This document shows, in pieces, positions 52,887-63,113 of a stretch of 64,000 bases of DNA. Where the stretch lies: assembly GCF_002210165.1 (NCBI RefSeq), contig NZ_AQQP01000004.1:362015-426014 (forward strand), written 5' to 3'. The stretch is from Phaeobacter sp. 22II1-1F12B (GTDB taxonomy: Bacteria > Pseudomonadota > Alphaproteobacteria > Rhodobacterales > Rhodobacteraceae). The stretch's first letter is position 1, and each line of letters starts with the position of its first letter. Position numbers and translations under genes: made by a program. Under the pieces are notes generated by a model. The model was not told the origin of the DNA. It saw only the letters and a program-made list of their open reading frames with translations, and did not search any database.

Positions 52887-53156
52887 ATGACGCAGCTGAC
52901 CTTGAAGATCGTCAACGAAAAAGGGCTGCACGCGCGCGCATCGGCCAAACTCGTCGAAGTGGTGGAATCCTTCGATGCGCAGGCCGAGGTGTCGCGGGAT
53001 GGCCTTGCTGCATCAGGTGACAGCATTATGGGCCTTTTGATGTTGGCAGCTTCCCGCGGAACGACTATTGACGTGGAAACATCCGGACCTGATGCTGAGG
53101 CACTGGCCAAGGCGATCGAGGCACTGGTGGCGGATAAGTTCGGCGAAGGTTTCTGA
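52887..53156 (+). CDS. ptsH: HPr phosphocarrier protein
   Basis: The 89-residue HPr has the phosphohistidine His15 (KGLHARAS) and the regulatory Ser46 (GDSIMGLLMLAA). EI (PtsI/PtsP) is missing from the window, so phosphoryl donation comes from elsewhere. It ends the chvIG-PTS operon. Confidence 0.95.
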   Translation: MTQLTLKIVNEKGLHARASAKLVEVVESFDAQAEVSRDGLAASGDSIMGLLMLAASRGTTIDVETSGPDAEALAKAIEALVADKFGEGF

Positions 53157-53198
53157 CCGTAGCCGGGCGATTATGTTGATACAGGGTGGGGATAGCCT

Positions 53199-54113
53199 GT
53201 GGTAGACAGTTTTCACAACACTTCACCTGCCGGTCGCGGCGTGGTGCCCAATGGCGGCGCTGGTGCAGAGGCGGAACAAACGGTCGATTTCAAAAAATAC
53301 GACCGCAGCACGCTTTCCTACGCGACGACATTCGACGATCCGTGGAAGGCGAACCTGATCCGTGCGATTGAGTTCTGTACCGGCAAGCTGACCATCGTGC
53401 GGCTGATCCGCGAGTTTGAGCGACGCGGTGCGCCGCGCGGGCAGGAATTCTGGCGGGCCTGCCTTGATGTCATGGGCATCGACCTGACAACCCCGCAGCA
53501 CCAGCTTGAACGCATACCCTCCGAAGGACCGGTCATCGTGGTGGCGAACCACCCGCATGGCATGGTCGACGGCATGATCTTTGCCGATCTGATCGGGCAG
53601 GTCCGGCCCGATTACCGCATCCTGACCCGCTCGCTCCTGACGGCAATCGACGAGGAAGCCGGGAGCTACATGATCCCCGTGCCCTTCCCGCACGATCCCG
53701 AAGCGCAGCGCAAGGGGGTCGAGATGCGTGCCCGCGCGATGGCGCATCTCAAGGATGGTGGCGTTGTGGCGCTGTTCCCGTCGGGCGTGGTCGCGGCGTC
53801 AGAGACATGGTTCGGCCCGGCCATCGAGGCCGAGTGGAACGTCTTTACCGCCAAGCTGATCCGCCGCTCGGGCGCGACGGTGGTGCCGATGAAATTCCCC
53901 GGCGCGAATTCGCGCGCCTACCAGATCGCCAACAAGCTGTCGCCGATCCTGCGGCAGGGTCTGTTGCTGCATGAAATCGTCCATGCGCTGAACAAGCCGC
54001 AGGGGCCGATCGTGGGCCAGCCGCTGGATCAGGAAACCATTGACAGTTTCGCCGATGATCCGCGCGGCTTTATGGCCTGGCTTCGCAATCACACGCTTTC
54101 GCTGACCGACTGA
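53199..54113 (+). CDS. PlsC-type lysophospholipid acyltransferase family protein
   Basis: The 304-residue protein has the acyltransferase HX4D motif in VVANHPHGMVDG (about 112-123) and the second motif region LFPSGVVAASETWF (about 187-200). It probably acylates lysophospholipids or an ornithine-lipid precursor. The start is GTG at 53199; no strong ribosome binding site. It lies 42 bases after ptsH. Confidence 0.82.
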   Translation: MVDSFHNTSPAGRGVVPNGGAGAEAEQTVDFKKYDRSTLSYATTFDDPWKANLIRAIEFCTGKLTIVRLIREFERRGAPRGQEFWRACLDVMGIDLTTPQHQLERIPSEGPVIVVANHPHGMVDGMIFADLIGQVRPDYRILTRSLLTAIDEEAGSYMIPVPFPHDPEAQRKGVEMRARAMAHLKDGGVVALFPSGVVAASETWFGPAIEAEWNVFTAKLIRRSGATVVPMKFPGANSRAYQIANKLSPILRQGLLLHEIVHALNKPQGPIVGQPLDQETIDSFADDPRGFMAWLRNHTLSLTD

Positions 54114-54118
54114 CGCGC

Positions 54119-54994
54119 TTAGCGCGTCGGGACCGGGGTTTCGCCGCGGTAATCGTAGAACCCGCGCTGAGTCTTGCGGCCCAGCCATCCGGCTTCGACG
54201 TATTTCGTCAGCAGCGGGCAGGGGCGGTATTTCGTATCCGCAAGCCCGTCGTGCAGTACATTCATGATCGCAAGGCAGGTGTCGAGCCCGATGAAATCGG
54301 CCAGCTCCAGCGGGCCCATCGGATGGTTCGCGCCAAGCTTGAGAGCCTCGTCGATGCTGTTCACATTGCCGACGCCCTCGTAGAGCGTATAGACCGCCTC
54401 GTTGATCATCGGCATCAGGATGCGGTTGACGATGAAGGCAGGAAAATCTTCGGCCGAGGCAGCGGTCTTGCCCAGCCGTTCCACCACGCCAAGGCAGGCC
54501 TTGTAGGTCGGCTCGTCGGTGGCAATGCCCCGGATCAGTTCCACCAGTTGCATCACCGGCACCGGGTTCATGAAATGGAACCCCATGAACCGTTCGGGCC
54601 GGTCCGTACGGCTTGCCAGACGGGTGATCGAGATGGACGAGGTGTTTGAGGTCAGGATCGTGTGATCCTGAAGATGGGGCTGCAGATCGTCAAAGATTGC
54701 GCGCTTTACACTTTCGCGCTCAGTCGCGGCCTCGATCACCAGATCGGACTGGCCTAGGTCGGCCAGTTGCAGGGTCGTCTTGATACGGGAGAGCGACGCT
54801 TCCATGACGCTCTCTTCCAGCTTGCCACGCGACACCTGCCGGCTAAGGTTGCCACGAATGGTTTCAAGGGCCTTGTCGAGCGCCTGCTGCGACACATCCG
54901 TCAGCAGCACATCGTATTCCGCGACGGCCATAACATGCGCGATTCCGTTGCCCATCTGGCCTGCGCCGATCACCCCGATTGTCTGAATAGCCAT
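54119..54994 (-). CDS. hbd: 3-hydroxybutyryl-CoA dehydrogenase
   Basis: The 291-residue protein has the NAD-binding motif IGVIGAGQMGNGIAHVMAV (residues 6-24), SNTSSISITRLAS and the catalytic His in GFHFMNPVPVMQLVELI (about 137-153). It interconverts acetoacetyl-CoA and 3-hydroxybutyryl-CoA. It is alone on the minus strand, convergent with the acyltransferase gene. Confidence 0.93.
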   Translation of the reverse strand: MAIQTIGVIGAGQMGNGIAHVMAVAEYDVLLTDVSQQALDKALETIRGNLSRQVSRGKLEESVMEASLSRIKTTLQLADLGQSDLVIEAATERESVKRAIFDDLQPHLQDHTILTSNTSSISITRLASRTDRPERFMGFHFMNPVPVMQLVELIRGIATDEPTYKACLGVVERLGKTAASAEDFPAFIVNRILMPMINEAVYTLYEGVGNVNSIDEALKLGANHPMGPLELADFIGLDTCLAIMNVLHDGLADTKYRPCPLLTKYVEAGWLGRKTQRGFYDYRGETPVPTR

Positions 54995-55155
54995 CGCATC
55001 TTTCCCTGATTTTGCTGCCCGAGTTTAGCTGTGCGGGCGGGGCAGGGACAAGGGGCCACCGCCGGAGAAAAATATTTAGATTTGGTCTCTTAGGATTTTG
55101 GCAATCGCTTTGCGTCATACCTTTCGGCGGGTGAAAGAAATTTTTGGTGGGTGTT

Positions 55156-55992
55156 ATGAGTTTTCAGACCTTTGGCGCAGATGCGCCCGGTGAGGAGTCG
55201 TGCCATTACGGCGCGTCCAAATTGCAATGTCGCGGTCCGGCGCGACAATTCGATACGCCGTATATGGTTGCAATGGGCGACAGCGAAACGTTCGGAAAGT
55301 TCGTGAAATATCCGTTTGCCGCGCTGCTGGAAAAGTCGATCGGCATTCCCTGCGTCAATCTCGGTTCGCCGAATTCCGGCCTCGATGCGCTGTTGCAGGA
55401 CCCGGACCTGATCCGCATCGCCAAATCCGCCGATCTTGCGATCATTCAGGCGATGGGCGCGCAGAACCTGACCAACCGGTTTTTCCGGGTTCATCCCCGG
55501 CGCAATGACCGGTTCCTCGAACCGACTCCTGTGCTTCTCGACGTGTTCCCCGAGGTGGATTTCACCGATTTCGCCTTTACCAACCACATGATGCACAGCC
55601 TGCAGCAGGTATCTTCGCGCCGGTTTTCCCTGATCGCGGATGAGCTGAAACAGGCGTGGGTTAAGCGGATGCACCTCTTGCTGCGCCAGTTCGCGCGCAA
55701 GCCTATCCTGCTCTGGCTGCGATACGACACCGTGTCGGGGTTTGGAGAGGCGACGCATAACCCGTTTCTCGTGGACGAGGCGATGGTGGCCGAGCTCAAG
55801 CGAAATCTGCGGCAGGTGGTCGAGATACCGGTTCAGCCGGCCTCGGCAGCGCAGGAGATGAACGCGATGATTTTCGCGACGGCCGAACAGGAAGCGGCGG
55901 CAAACATGATCGGGCAGGCGACCCATCATCGCATCGCCAAGGAATTGCGCCGGGTGCTGAAACCCGAGGCCCAAAGAAAAAGGCCCGCCTGA
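55156..55992 (+). CDS. DUF6473 protein (SGNH-like)
   Basis: The 278-residue product fits the Rhodobacterales DUF6473 group: [37 protein letters not shown] (residues 18-54), and [19 protein letters not shown]. The GDS segment recalls SGNH hydrolases, but activity is unproven. The ATG at 55156 is used, as the in-frame GTG at 55144 has no better ribosome site. Its last codons lie inside the etfA terminator. Confidence 0.8.
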   Translation: MSFQTFGADAPGEESCHYGASKLQCRGPARQFDTPYMVAMGDSETFGKFVKYPFAALLEKSIGIPCVNLGSPNSGLDALLQDPDLIRIAKSADLAIIQAMGAQNLTNRFFRVHPRRNDRFLEPTPVLLDVFPEVDFTDFAFTNHMMHSLQQVSSRRFSLIADELKQAWVKRMHLLLRQFARKPILLWLRYDTVSGFGEATHNPFLVDEAMVAELKRNLRQVVEIPVQPASAAQEMNAMIFATAEQEAAANMIGQATHHRIAKELRRVLKPEAQRKRPA

Positions 55993-56001
55993 CGGCGGGC
56001 C
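55973..56001 (-). terminator. Rho-independent terminator of etfBA
   Basis: On the minus strand GGCCCGCC-GTCA-GGCGGGCC (56001-55982) is followed by TTTTTCTTT, a full intrinsic terminator 24 bases after the etfA stop. The convergent DUF6473 stop codon is in the loop. Confidence 0.92.
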
Positions 56002-56025
56002 ATTCCAAAATTCTTTGAAGGGCGC

Positions 56026-56952
56026 TTACAGCTTTTCGATCAGCGCCGGAACGGCTTCGAAGAGGTCCGCGACCAGGCCGTAATCGGCAACCTGGAAGAT
56101 CGGCGCTTCTTCGTCCTTGTTGATGGCAACGATGACCTTGGAGTCCTTCATGCCTGCAAGGTGCTGGATCGCGCCCGAGATGCCGACTGCGACATAGAGA
56201 TCGGGGGCGACGACCTTACCGGTCTGGCCAACCTGCCAGTCGTTCGGAGCAAAGCCCGAGTCGACGGCTGCGCGCGACGCACCAACAGCGGCGCCGAGCT
56301 TGTCGGCCAGTTTTTCGATCAGGGCAAAGTCTTCTTCGGAGCCAACGCCACGACCGCCAGAGACGACAACGCCAGCCGAGGTCAGCTCGGGGCGGTCGCT
56401 TTCGGCAACCTTGTCTTCGACCCATTCGGACAGGCCGGGGTTTTCAGCTGCCGAAACGGTTTCGACCGAGGCGGAGCCGCCTTCGCCAGCCGCGTCAAAG
56501 GTCGAGGTGCGGAAGGTGATGACCTTTTTCGCATCTGCGGATTTGACCGTCTGGATCGCGTTACCGGCATAGATCGGGCGTTCAAAGGTCGACCCGTCAA
56601 CGACACCGGAAGCATCCGAGATCACCATCACGTCAAGCAGGGCCGCGACGCGGGGCATCACGTTCTTGGCATCGGTGGTGGCGGGGGCGACGATATGCTC
56701 GTAGTCGCCAGCCAGCGACACGATCAGCGCCGCGGTGGTTTCGGCCATTCGGTGACCCAGCGAGGGATCTTCGGCAACCAGAACCTTGGACGCGCCATCC
56801 AGCTTGGCAGCGGCTTCACCGGCTGCGGCAGCAGAGGCGCCACAGCAGAGAATGGTCACGTCACCCAGCTGCTTGGCAGCGGTCATCGCCTTGGCGGTGG
56901 CGTCCATCGCGAGTTCGCCATCGGTGACTTCTGCGAGAAGAAGAACAGCCAT
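56026..56952 (-). CDS. etfA: electron transfer flavoprotein alpha subunit
   Basis: The 308-residue protein carries the FAD site in the C-terminal half: [15 protein letters not shown] (about 197-211) and [48 protein letters not shown]. It passes electrons from acyl-CoA dehydrogenases such as Mcd to ETF:ubiquinone oxidoreductase. It shares one base with the etfB stop. Confidence 0.97.
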   Translation of the reverse strand: MAVLLLAEVTDGELAMDATAKAMTAAKQLGDVTILCCGASAAAAGEAAAKLDGASKVLVAEDPSLGHRMAETTAALIVSLAGDYEHIVAPATTDAKNVMPRVAALLDVMVISDASGVVDGSTFERPIYAGNAIQTVKSADAKKVITFRTSTFDAAGEGGSASVETVSAAENPGLSEWVEDKVAESDRPELTSAGVVVSGGRGVGSEEDFALIEKLADKLGAAVGASRAAVDSGFAPNDWQVGQTGKVVAPDLYVAVGISGAIQHLAGMKDSKVIVAINKDEEAPIFQVADYGLVADLFEAVPALIEKL

Positions 56953-57710
56953 TACACGATTCCCTTTTCTTTGAGTTTGGCGACCAGCGTGTCGACATCG
57001 GGCACCATTTCGCCAGCGGCGCGGGCTTCGGGCTCGGTCGTTTTCACGATCTCAAGACGCGGGGAGATATCAACGCCGTAATCTTCGGGCGTCTTTTCAT
57101 CCAGCGGCTTTTTCTTCGCCTTCATGATGTTCGGCAGCGACGCATAGCGTGGCTCGTTCAGACGCAGGTCGACCGAGATGATGGTCGGCATGTTGACCTT
57201 GATGGTCTGGAGACCGCCGTCCACTTCGCGGGTCACAACGGCCTTGTCGCCGTCGATGTCCAGTTCAGAGGCAAATGTGCCCTGCGACCAGCCGAGCAGT
57301 GCGGAAAGCATCTGGCCGGTGGCGTTCATGTCATTGTCGATCGCCTGCTTGCCGCAGAGAACGATACCGGGCTGCTCTTCCTCGACGACCTTGGCAAGGA
57401 TCTTGGCGACGGAAAGCGGTTCGATGTCATTGTGCACATCTTCCGAAGCCACGACGAGGATCGCGCGGTCGGCACCCATCGCCAGAGCGGTCCGCAGGGT
57501 TTCCTGCGCCTGCTTCACACCGATGGAGACGGCGACGATTTCTTCTGCCTTGCCGGCTTCCTTGAGGCGGATGGCCTCTTCGACGGCAATCTCGTCGAAC
57601 GGGTTCATGGACATCTTCACGTTCGCCAGATCGACGCCGCTGCCATCCGATTTCACTCGGACTTTCACGTTGTAGTCGATCACGCGCTTGACAGGTACCA
57701 GTACCTTCAT
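56952..57710 (-). CDS. etfB: electron transfer flavoprotein beta subunit
   Basis: The 252-residue subunit starts [20 protein letters not shown] and has the ETF-beta signature [32 protein letters not shown] (about 174-205), with the AMP site residues nearby. AAGGAG lies before the ATG at 57710. It is co-transcribed with etfA. The 207 bases upstream hold an AT-rich inverted repeat (57895-57913) but no gene. Confidence 0.97.
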   Translation of the reverse strand: MKVLVPVKRVIDYNVKVRVKSDGSGVDLANVKMSMNPFDEIAVEEAIRLKEAGKAEEIVAVSIGVKQAQETLRTALAMGADRAILVVASEDVHNDIEPLSVAKILAKVVEEEQPGIVLCGKQAIDNDMNATGQMLSALLGWSQGTFASELDIDGDKAVVTREVDGGLQTIKVNMPTIISVDLRLNEPRYASLPNIMKAKKKPLDEKTPEDYGVDISPRLEIVKTTEPEARAAGEMVPDVDTLVAKLKEKGIV

Positions 57711-57894
57711 CTGCGGTTCTCTCCTTGGTCTTTCGAGCCGTGCAATCGGCCCCGATTTGAATCATCCCCGCAGTTGATAACGGGCGTTACGGGTCTGAAA
57801 CAGTGCAAAATCGTCATGTTACAGCCAACGACGCCGCGTTTTGGCCCCTTTGGCATCTTCTTGCAAGGGTGGGAGCGCTATCTTTTGTTCGCTA

Positions 57895-57913
57895 TGCGGA
57901 ATTTTATTCCGCA
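57895..57913. repeat. AT-rich inverted repeat between pduO and etfB
   Basis: TGCGGAAT (57895-57902) and ATTCCGCA (57906-57913) pair perfectly across TTT. An overlapping alternative, GAATTTT/AAAATTC, resembles the core of the hairpin at 13225-13247. No T run follows, so it is a protein site or RNA fold rather than a clear terminator. Confidence 0.45.
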
Positions 57914-57917
57914 AAAT

Positions 57918-58490
57918 TCAGCGATTTGCGCCCGGCACCCACAACACATCTTTGTCCCCGTTGTCATTCACATGTCGCGCGGCCACGAAAAACCAGTCGC
58001 TAAGCCGGTTCAGATAGCGGATCGCTGCCGGATTAACCTCTTCGCTGGCGGCAAGTTCCACGGCCAGCCGTTCGGCGCGGCGCGCGACGGTCCGGCAGAC
58101 ATGCAGATAGGCGGACAGGGGACTGCCGCCGGGCAGGACAAAGCTGCGCAACGGGGCGAGATCGGCGTTCATGGCGTCGATTTCGGCCTCGAGCCTGTCG
58201 ACCTGCGCATCGACCATCCGCAGCGGCGGGTATTCGGATTGCGCATCCAGCGCCATATCGGGGCGGCAGAGATCCGCGCCAAGGTCGAACAGGTCATTCT
58301 GAATGCGCATCAGCGCCGCGTCGACATCCCCTTCGGCATGCAGGCGGGCGACACCGACCTGCGCGTTCAACTCGTCGCTGGTGCCATAGGATTCGACCCG
58401 AAGCGCGTATTTGTCGACGCGCGCGTTATTGCCAAGCGCGGTCTGCCCTTTGTCGCCGGTTCGGGTGTAGATCTTGTTCAGGACAACCAT
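57918..58490 (-). CDS. pduO: cob(I)alamin adenosyltransferase, PduO type
   Basis: The 190-residue enzyme transfers adenosyl from ATP to Co(I) corrinoid. Motifs: LNKIYTRTGDKGQTALG at the start (ATP loop), SYGTSDELNAQVG, and the C-terminal RYLNRLSDWFFVAAR. It serves B12 enzymes, e.g. mutases of the ethylmalonyl-CoA pathway. Two ATG codons are adjacent (58493, 58490). The HIG1-like gene upstream ends one base before the first. Confidence 0.93.
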   Translation of the reverse strand: MVVLNKIYTRTGDKGQTALGNNARVDKYALRVESYGTSDELNAQVGVARLHAEGDVDAALMRIQNDLFDLGADLCRPDMALDAQSEYPPLRMVDAQVDRLEAEIDAMNADLAPLRSFVLPGGSPLSAYLHVCRTVARRAERLAVELAASEEVNPAAIRYLNRLSDWFFVAARHVNDNGDKDVLWVPGANR

Positions 58491-58493
58491 CAA

Positions 58494-58694
58494 TCAGCCT
58501 CCGTTCTGGCGCAGATAGATGAACAGCAGGATGAGCAGCACCGCCACGAACTGGAGCAACAGGCGCAGACGCATCATCTTGTTGGCGTATTTCGCGTTGA
58601 ACTTGCCGCCCTTGGCAAATCCGCCAATGCCGATGGCCAGAACGAGGACGACGGCACCAAGCATGACAAGGATAAATATATATAACGGAGACAT
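58494..58694 (-). CDS. HIG1-domain (twin transmembrane) small protein
   Basis: The 66-residue protein has two membrane helices around a basic loop (FAKGGKFNAKYANKMMRLR), the hypoxia-induced HIG1 layout. In eukaryotes such proteins tune respiratory complexes; in bacteria they are little studied. It sits directly before pduO and is probably co-transcribed. Confidence 0.8.
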   Translation of the reverse strand: MSPLYIFILVMLGAVVLVLAIGIGGFAKGGKFNAKYANKMMRLRLLLQFVAVLLILLFIYLRQNGG

Positions 58695-58768
58695 CGCATC
58701 CTCTCGGTAGAACTTGTCAGCTGCCTATCCTGTTACCCACCGGTTTGCGAATCCCAAATTGGCGCAGG

Positions 58769-59596
58769 CTACAGGCGCGAGATGACCCGGTCGCTCATCG
58801 AGGTACTGAGCACGCGCCGAAGATAGGCCGCGATATATGTCGCGGTCGTGACATAGTATCTGGGGCGCGGCCTTGTGGCTTCAAGCGCGTGGACCAGTTT
58901 CGCCGTAACCGCCGAGGCCGGAAGCTCGAACCGGTCCGGGCCAGACGGGGTGTACATGCGCTTGACCAGCCCGGATTCGTAGGCGTCGTGATGCGGTGAA
59001 TTCTGCCAGTCGATATAGGTCTCGAAATAGGGGATGCCCTTTTCGCGAAAGGCGGTGGTGATCGGACCGGGTTCGATCAGGATGACGTCGATGCCCGAGC
59101 CGCGCAATTCGATCCGCATCACGTCGCTCAGCCCTTCGAGCGCGTGTTTGGTTGCGGTGTAGGCGCCGCGCCAGCGCATATAGGTCAGCCCCAGCGCCGA
59201 GGAGCACTGGACGATCCGCCCGTGCCCCTGCCGGCGCATGACCGGAATCACCTGCCGCGTCAGGTCATGCCAGCCAAAGAAGTTCGATTCGAAGATGTCG
59301 CGCAGCCCGTCGGTCGGCAGATCCTCGACCGCGCCGTTCAGGGCATGGGCACCGTTGTTGAACAGCGCATCGAGCTTGCCTGAGGTAGCGGTCAGCACGC
59401 TGTCCATGGTCTCGTCGATGCTTGCCGTGTCGCAATAGTCGAGCCGTGGTGACTCGAACCCCTCGGCGATAAGCGCGTCGCAATCCGCCTGCTTTCGGCA
59501 CGAAGCAAATACCCGCCAGCCCCTGTTGCGCAAGTTGCGCGCCGCGTCCAGACCGATGCCCGATGAACACCCTGTAATCAAAATGGATTTCTGCAT
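58769..59596 (-). CDS. short-chain dehydrogenase/reductase
   Basis: The 275-residue protein has the nucleotide site ITGCSSGIGLDAARNL (residues 7-22), NNGAHALNGAVE, catalytic Ser in QCSSALG and GAYTATKHALEG for the Tyr/Lys pair. The C-terminal extension (residues 235-275) is basic. Substrate unknown; probably a carbonyl or steroid-like compound. No obvious operon partner. Confidence 0.88.
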   Translation of the reverse strand: MQKSILITGCSSGIGLDAARNLRNRGWRVFASCRKQADCDALIAEGFESPRLDYCDTASIDETMDSVLTATSGKLDALFNNGAHALNGAVEDLPTDGLRDIFESNFFGWHDLTRQVIPVMRRQGHGRIVQCSSALGLTYMRWRGAYTATKHALEGLSDVMRIELRGSGIDVILIEPGPITTAFREKGIPYFETYIDWQNSPHHDAYESGLVKRMYTPSGPDRFELPASAVTAKLVHALEATRPRPRYYVTTATYIAAYLRRVLSTSMSDRVISRL

Positions 59597-59695
59597 GTCC
59601 CGACCAAGTTAGTTCGCGCAAGTCATGCGTTGCAATACGGGCGGGCGCAATGGCCGGAAGTGATCGAAAAAGGGTTGGGTCGATACGCTTTCGCG

Positions 59696-60334
59696 TCAGT
59701 CGGCGGTCGAAACCAACCGAGCAGCGATCCAGCCTACCCGGTCTTCGGGCAGGGCGCGCAGGCGCAGCCAGCCCCGGCCGTTGTTCTCCAGCACTTCAAC
59801 CGTGTGGCCACGGTCAAGCCGGTCGACGATATCGTTATCCGTGCCCGGTCCGGCGCGCATGTTCACGCGGGTCGCGACGATCTCGCGCAGGTCGGCTTCG
59901 GGTTCCGGGGCAGGGCGAACCGCGACTTCCTCGACGGTTGCGTCCGACGTGGCGCTCACATCACGCAGCGAGGCGACGTTGTACTGGCTCAGCGGTTCGC
60001 CTTCGAACTGGGACAACCCGCGCAGGCTGTTGGAGGCTTCTTCGGAAACCTTGAGCGAAGCGGGCTGGATCATCGGGTTGCCAGCGGGGGCTGGCGTCTT
60101 GGCCATCGCGAGTTTTTCGGGCTTGGCTGGCTGAGACGCCTGCAGCGCGCGTTCTTCGCGAACCTGTTTCAGCAACGACTTCGTGGCCGGAGATGCAGAG
60201 GGGGAAGCAGTCGTGGTCTGAGCCTGTGCCATCAACGCCTCACCTGCATGCGGCGGCTTGAAATCGGCACCGCCGCTCAGCTCATAGAAAACCCAGGCCA
60301 TAAGGCCAAATGAGACAATGATAAACTTAGGCAC
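59696..60334 (-). CDS. SH3 domain protein with N-terminal anchor
   Basis: From the GTG at 60334 (AGGGGG upstream) the product has 212 residues. A hydrophobic stretch at the start (FIIVSFGLMAWVFYEL) is a membrane anchor or uncleaved signal, followed by a Pro/Ala linker and, at about 145-205, an SH3b domain: ATRVNMRAGPGTDNDIVDRLDRGHTVEVL and WLRLRALPEDRVGWIAARLV. Such domains bind peptidoglycan or peptides. The upstream ATG at 60397 gives an unlikely start. Confidence 0.8.
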   Translation of the reverse strand: MPKFIIVSFGLMAWVFYELSGGADFKPPHAGEALMAQAQTTTASPSASPATKSLLKQVREERALQASQPAKPEKLAMAKTPAPAGNPMIQPASLKVSEEASNSLRGLSQFEGEPLSQYNVASLRDVSATSDATVEEVAVRPAPEPEADLREIVATRVNMRAGPGTDNDIVDRLDRGHTVEVLENNGRGWLRLRALPEDRVGWIAARLVSTAD

Positions 60335-60484
60335 TGAACACCCCCTAAAAACTAGTAACTTTATGAAATACACCGAAAAGCAGCATTCGGTTCCCACCAG
60401 CCTACCGTAAATCGGCGATTCGGGACACGTTATGCGGTAGAAAAAACACAGGCCGCGTCTTTCGGAGGTTAGGCCGCTTTCGCC

Positions 60485-60493
60485 TGTGGATAA
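60485..60493. promoter_or_regulatory. consensus DnaA box upstream of parC
   Basis: TGTGGATAA, an exact DnaA box on the minus strand, lies 51 bases before the parC start. A second exact box lies upstream of smc (13689). Confidence 0.45.
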
Positions 60494-60543
60494 GATAAAC
60501 CACCGTCTTTACCCGGCTCATTGGCCATTGTACCACCCCATAT

Positions 60544-62982
60544 ATGAATGATGACGTCGATGACCCCAACATGAAGCGCCCCGAGGATCTCGGGCAGGTA
60601 TCCGAACCGCTGCGTCGCGCGATTGGCGAGCGTTATCTGACTTATGCGCTCTCGACGATCATGCACCGCGCGCTGCCGGATGCGCGCGACGGGCTCAAGC
60701 CGGTGCATCGGCGAATCCTCTACGCGATGCGCGAATTGCGCCTGACCAGCACCGGGGGCTTCCGTAAGTCCGCCAAGATCAGCGGCGACGTGATGGGTAA
60801 CTATCACCCGCATGGCGATAGCGCGATCTATGACGCGATGGCGCGACTGGCGCAGGATTTCAACGTCCGTTATCCGCTGGTCGATGGGCAGGGTAACTTT
60901 GGCAATATCGACGGCGACAACCCGGCCGCCAGCCGATACACCGAAGCGCGTCTTACCGTGGTGGCCGAGGCGCTGCTTGACGGGCTGAACGAGGATGCCG
61001 TCGACTTCCGCGAGAATTACGATGGCACGCTGACCGAACCGGTCGTGCTTCCGGCCGAGTTTCCGCATCTGCTGGCAAACGGATCGTCGGGCATCGCTGT
61101 CGGCATGGCGACGAATATTCCGCCGCATAACATCGCCGAACTCTGCGATGCCTGTCTGCACCTGATCCGTACGCCAAATGCACAGGACGATACGCTGCTC
61201 AACTACGTGCCGGGGCCGGACTTTCCGACCGGCGGCGTGATCGTCGAGCCGCCCGAGAGCATCGCACAGGCCTATCGCACCGGGCGCGGATCATTCCGGC
61301 TGCGCTGTTCTTACGAGATCGAAGACCTCGGGCGCGGCCAGTGGCAGATCGTGGTCACCGAGATTCCCTATCAGGTTCAGAAATCCAAGCTTATCGAACG
61401 TATCGCGGACCTGATCCAGACCAAGAAGATCCCGATTCTGGCCGATATTCGCGATGAATCGGCGGATGACATCCGCATGGTGCTTGAACCCAAGTCCAAG
61501 AACGTCGATCCCGAGGTTCTGATGGGCATGCTCTACCGCAATTCGGAACTCGAAGTGCGGTTCTCGCTGAACATGAACGTGCTGATCGACGGTGTGACGC
61601 CCAAGGTCTGCTCGATGAAAGAGGTGCTGCGGGCCTTCCTCGATCACCGCCAAGAGGTGTTGTTGCGCCGGTCGCGTCACCGGATGCGCAAGATCGACCA
61701 CCGGCTCGAGGTACTTTCGGGCCTGATCACCGCTTTCCTCAACCTCGACCGCGTGATCGACATCATCCGCTATGATGACGATCCAAAGGCAGCGCTGATG
61801 TACGAGGACTGGAGCCGTCCGCACCAGCAGACGATTGCCCGGGCGACCTCGGAACGCGATTACGTTTCGCCCCTGCTTGGGGTCGATGTTTCCTCGCTGA
61901 CGCTGGTGCAGGATCTGGACGCCTCGGCGCCGGGCATACTGGCCGAAACCGCGCCCGAAGGCATTCCGCGCAGCTATGCGGGACGTGAGAACGGGCTGTC
62001 CGACGTTCAGGCCGAAGCCATCCTTAACATGCGCCTGCGCAGCCTGCGGCGTCTCGAGGAAGAGGCGCTGGTACGCGAACGCGATGCGCTGATGGCGGAA
62101 CGCGCGGACCTTGAGGATCTGCTTGGCAGTGAAGAGCTGCAATGGGCCAAGATCGCGGATCAGATGCGCGCCACCAAGAAACAGTTTGGCAAGGACTATC
62201 CCGGCGGCGCGCGCCGCACCCGTCTGGAAGAGGCTGGCGAGGTCGAGGAAGTGCCACTCGAGGCGATGATCGACCGTGAACCGATCACGGTGGTCTGCTC
62301 GCAGATGGGCTGGATCCGCGCGATGACCGGCCATATCGACCTCGAACGCGAGTTGAAGTTCAAGGACGGTGACGGTCCGCGCTTCATCTTCCACGCGGAA
62401 ACCACGGATCGCCTGCTGGTATTTGGCTCGAACGGGCGGTTCTACACGCTCAGCGCCTCGAACCTGCCCGGTGGGCGGGGGATGGGGGAACCGCTGCGCC
62501 TGATGGTCGACCTGCCCAACGAATCCGAGATCGTCGATCTGTTCATCCACGTGCCGGACCGCCGGTTGCTGGTGGCGTCTTCGGCTGGCGATGGGTTCGT
62601 GGTGCCGGAATCCGAGGTGGTGGCCCAGACCCGGTCGGGCAAGCAGGTGCTGAACGTCAAGGGCGACGTCAAGGCCAAGGTCTGCACGCCGCTGACCGGC
62701 AATGCGATCGCCGTGGTCGGCGAGAACCGCAAGGTGCTTGTCTTCATGGCAGAGGAACTGCCCGAGATGGGCCGCGGCAAGGGCGTGCGGCTGCAAAAGT
62801 ACAAGGACGGCGGTCTCAGCGATGCGACGAGCTTCCTGCTCGAAGCGGGCCTCAGCTGGCTCGACCCGGCGGGTCGTACCCGCACCCAGACCGACCTGTC
62901 GGAATGGATGGGCAAGCGCGCCGGGACCGGCCGCATGGCGCCGCGCGGATTCCCCCGTGACAACCGGTTTACCGGGGGGTGA
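60544..62982 (+). CDS. parC: DNA topoisomerase IV subunit A
   Basis: The 812-residue protein has the catalytic Tyr132 ([10 protein letters not shown]), the winged helix and tower, and a C-terminal beta-propeller domain (about 575-770). It decatenates daughter chromosomes with ParE. The quinolone-region residues are Ser93 and Asp97 ([12 protein letters not shown]). It is longer than E. coli ParC, chiefly by the propeller tail. A start nine codons downstream (60571) is possible. Its stop runs into the G6-TGACA element. Confidence 0.95.
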   Translation: MNDDVDDPNMKRPEDLGQVSEPLRRAIGERYLTYALSTIMHRALPDARDGLKPVHRRILYAMRELRLTSTGGFRKSAKISGDVMGNYHPHGDSAIYDAMARLAQDFNVRYPLVDGQGNFGNIDGDNPAASRYTEARLTVVAEALLDGLNEDAVDFRENYDGTLTEPVVLPAEFPHLLANGSSGIAVGMATNIPPHNIAELCDACLHLIRTPNAQDDTLLNYVPGPDFPTGGVIVEPPESIAQAYRTGRGSFRLRCSYEIEDLGRGQWQIVVTEIPYQVQKSKLIERIADLIQTKKIPILADIRDESADDIRMVLEPKSKNVDPEVLMGMLYRNSELEVRFSLNMNVLIDGVTPKVCSMKEVLRAFLDHRQEVLLRRSRHRMRKIDHRLEVLSGLITAFLNLDRVIDIIRYDDDPKAALMYEDWSRPHQQTIARATSERDYVSPLLGVDVSSLTLVQDLDASAPGILAETAPEGIPRSYAGRENGLSDVQAEAILNMRLRSLRRLEEEALVRERDALMAERADLEDLLGSEELQWAKIADQMRATKKQFGKDYPGGARRTRLEEAGEVEEVPLEAMIDREPITVVCSQMGWIRAMTGHIDLERELKFKDGDGPRFIFHAETTDRLLVFGSNGRFYTLSASNLPGGRGMGEPLRLMVDLPNESEIVDLFIHVPDRRLLVASSAGDGFVVPESEVVAQTRSGKQVLNVKGDVKAKVCTPLTGNAIAVVGENRKVLVFMAEELPEMGRGKGVRLQKYKDGGLSDATSFLLEAGLSWLDPAGRTRTQTDLSEWMGKRAGTGRMAPRGFPRDNRFTGG

Positions 62983-63026
62983 CATCTGTACAGCACCTGT
63001 ACACCATCTGTGCACCAGCCGTGCAC
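62974..63026. repeat. G6-TGACA plus four 11-bp GTRCAN units
   Basis: Six Gs (62974-62979), then TGACA (62980-62984, the parC stop being TGA at 62980-62982), then GTACAG at 62988, GTACAC at 62999, GTGCAC at 63010 and GTGCAC at 63021. Each unit is exactly 11 bp from the next. The leading part and its 9-bp spacing to the first unit are identical to the element at 2655-2696. Confidence 0.75.
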
Positions 63027-63113
63027 ATTCGGCGTCTTGATTTGCTTAGATGGCCCCGCCGGGCTATCTGGCGCTGACAGTACAAATGCGAACTACCCCG
63101 AAAGAGACGTTCA

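Noticed and set aside
60485..60493. Replication origin near parC
   Set aside because: One DnaA box only, no AT-rich unwinding region, no dnaA or parAB nearby.
61291..63015. 574-codon open frame antisense to parC
   Set aside because: Mirror of parC coding bias, no ribosome site and no domain.
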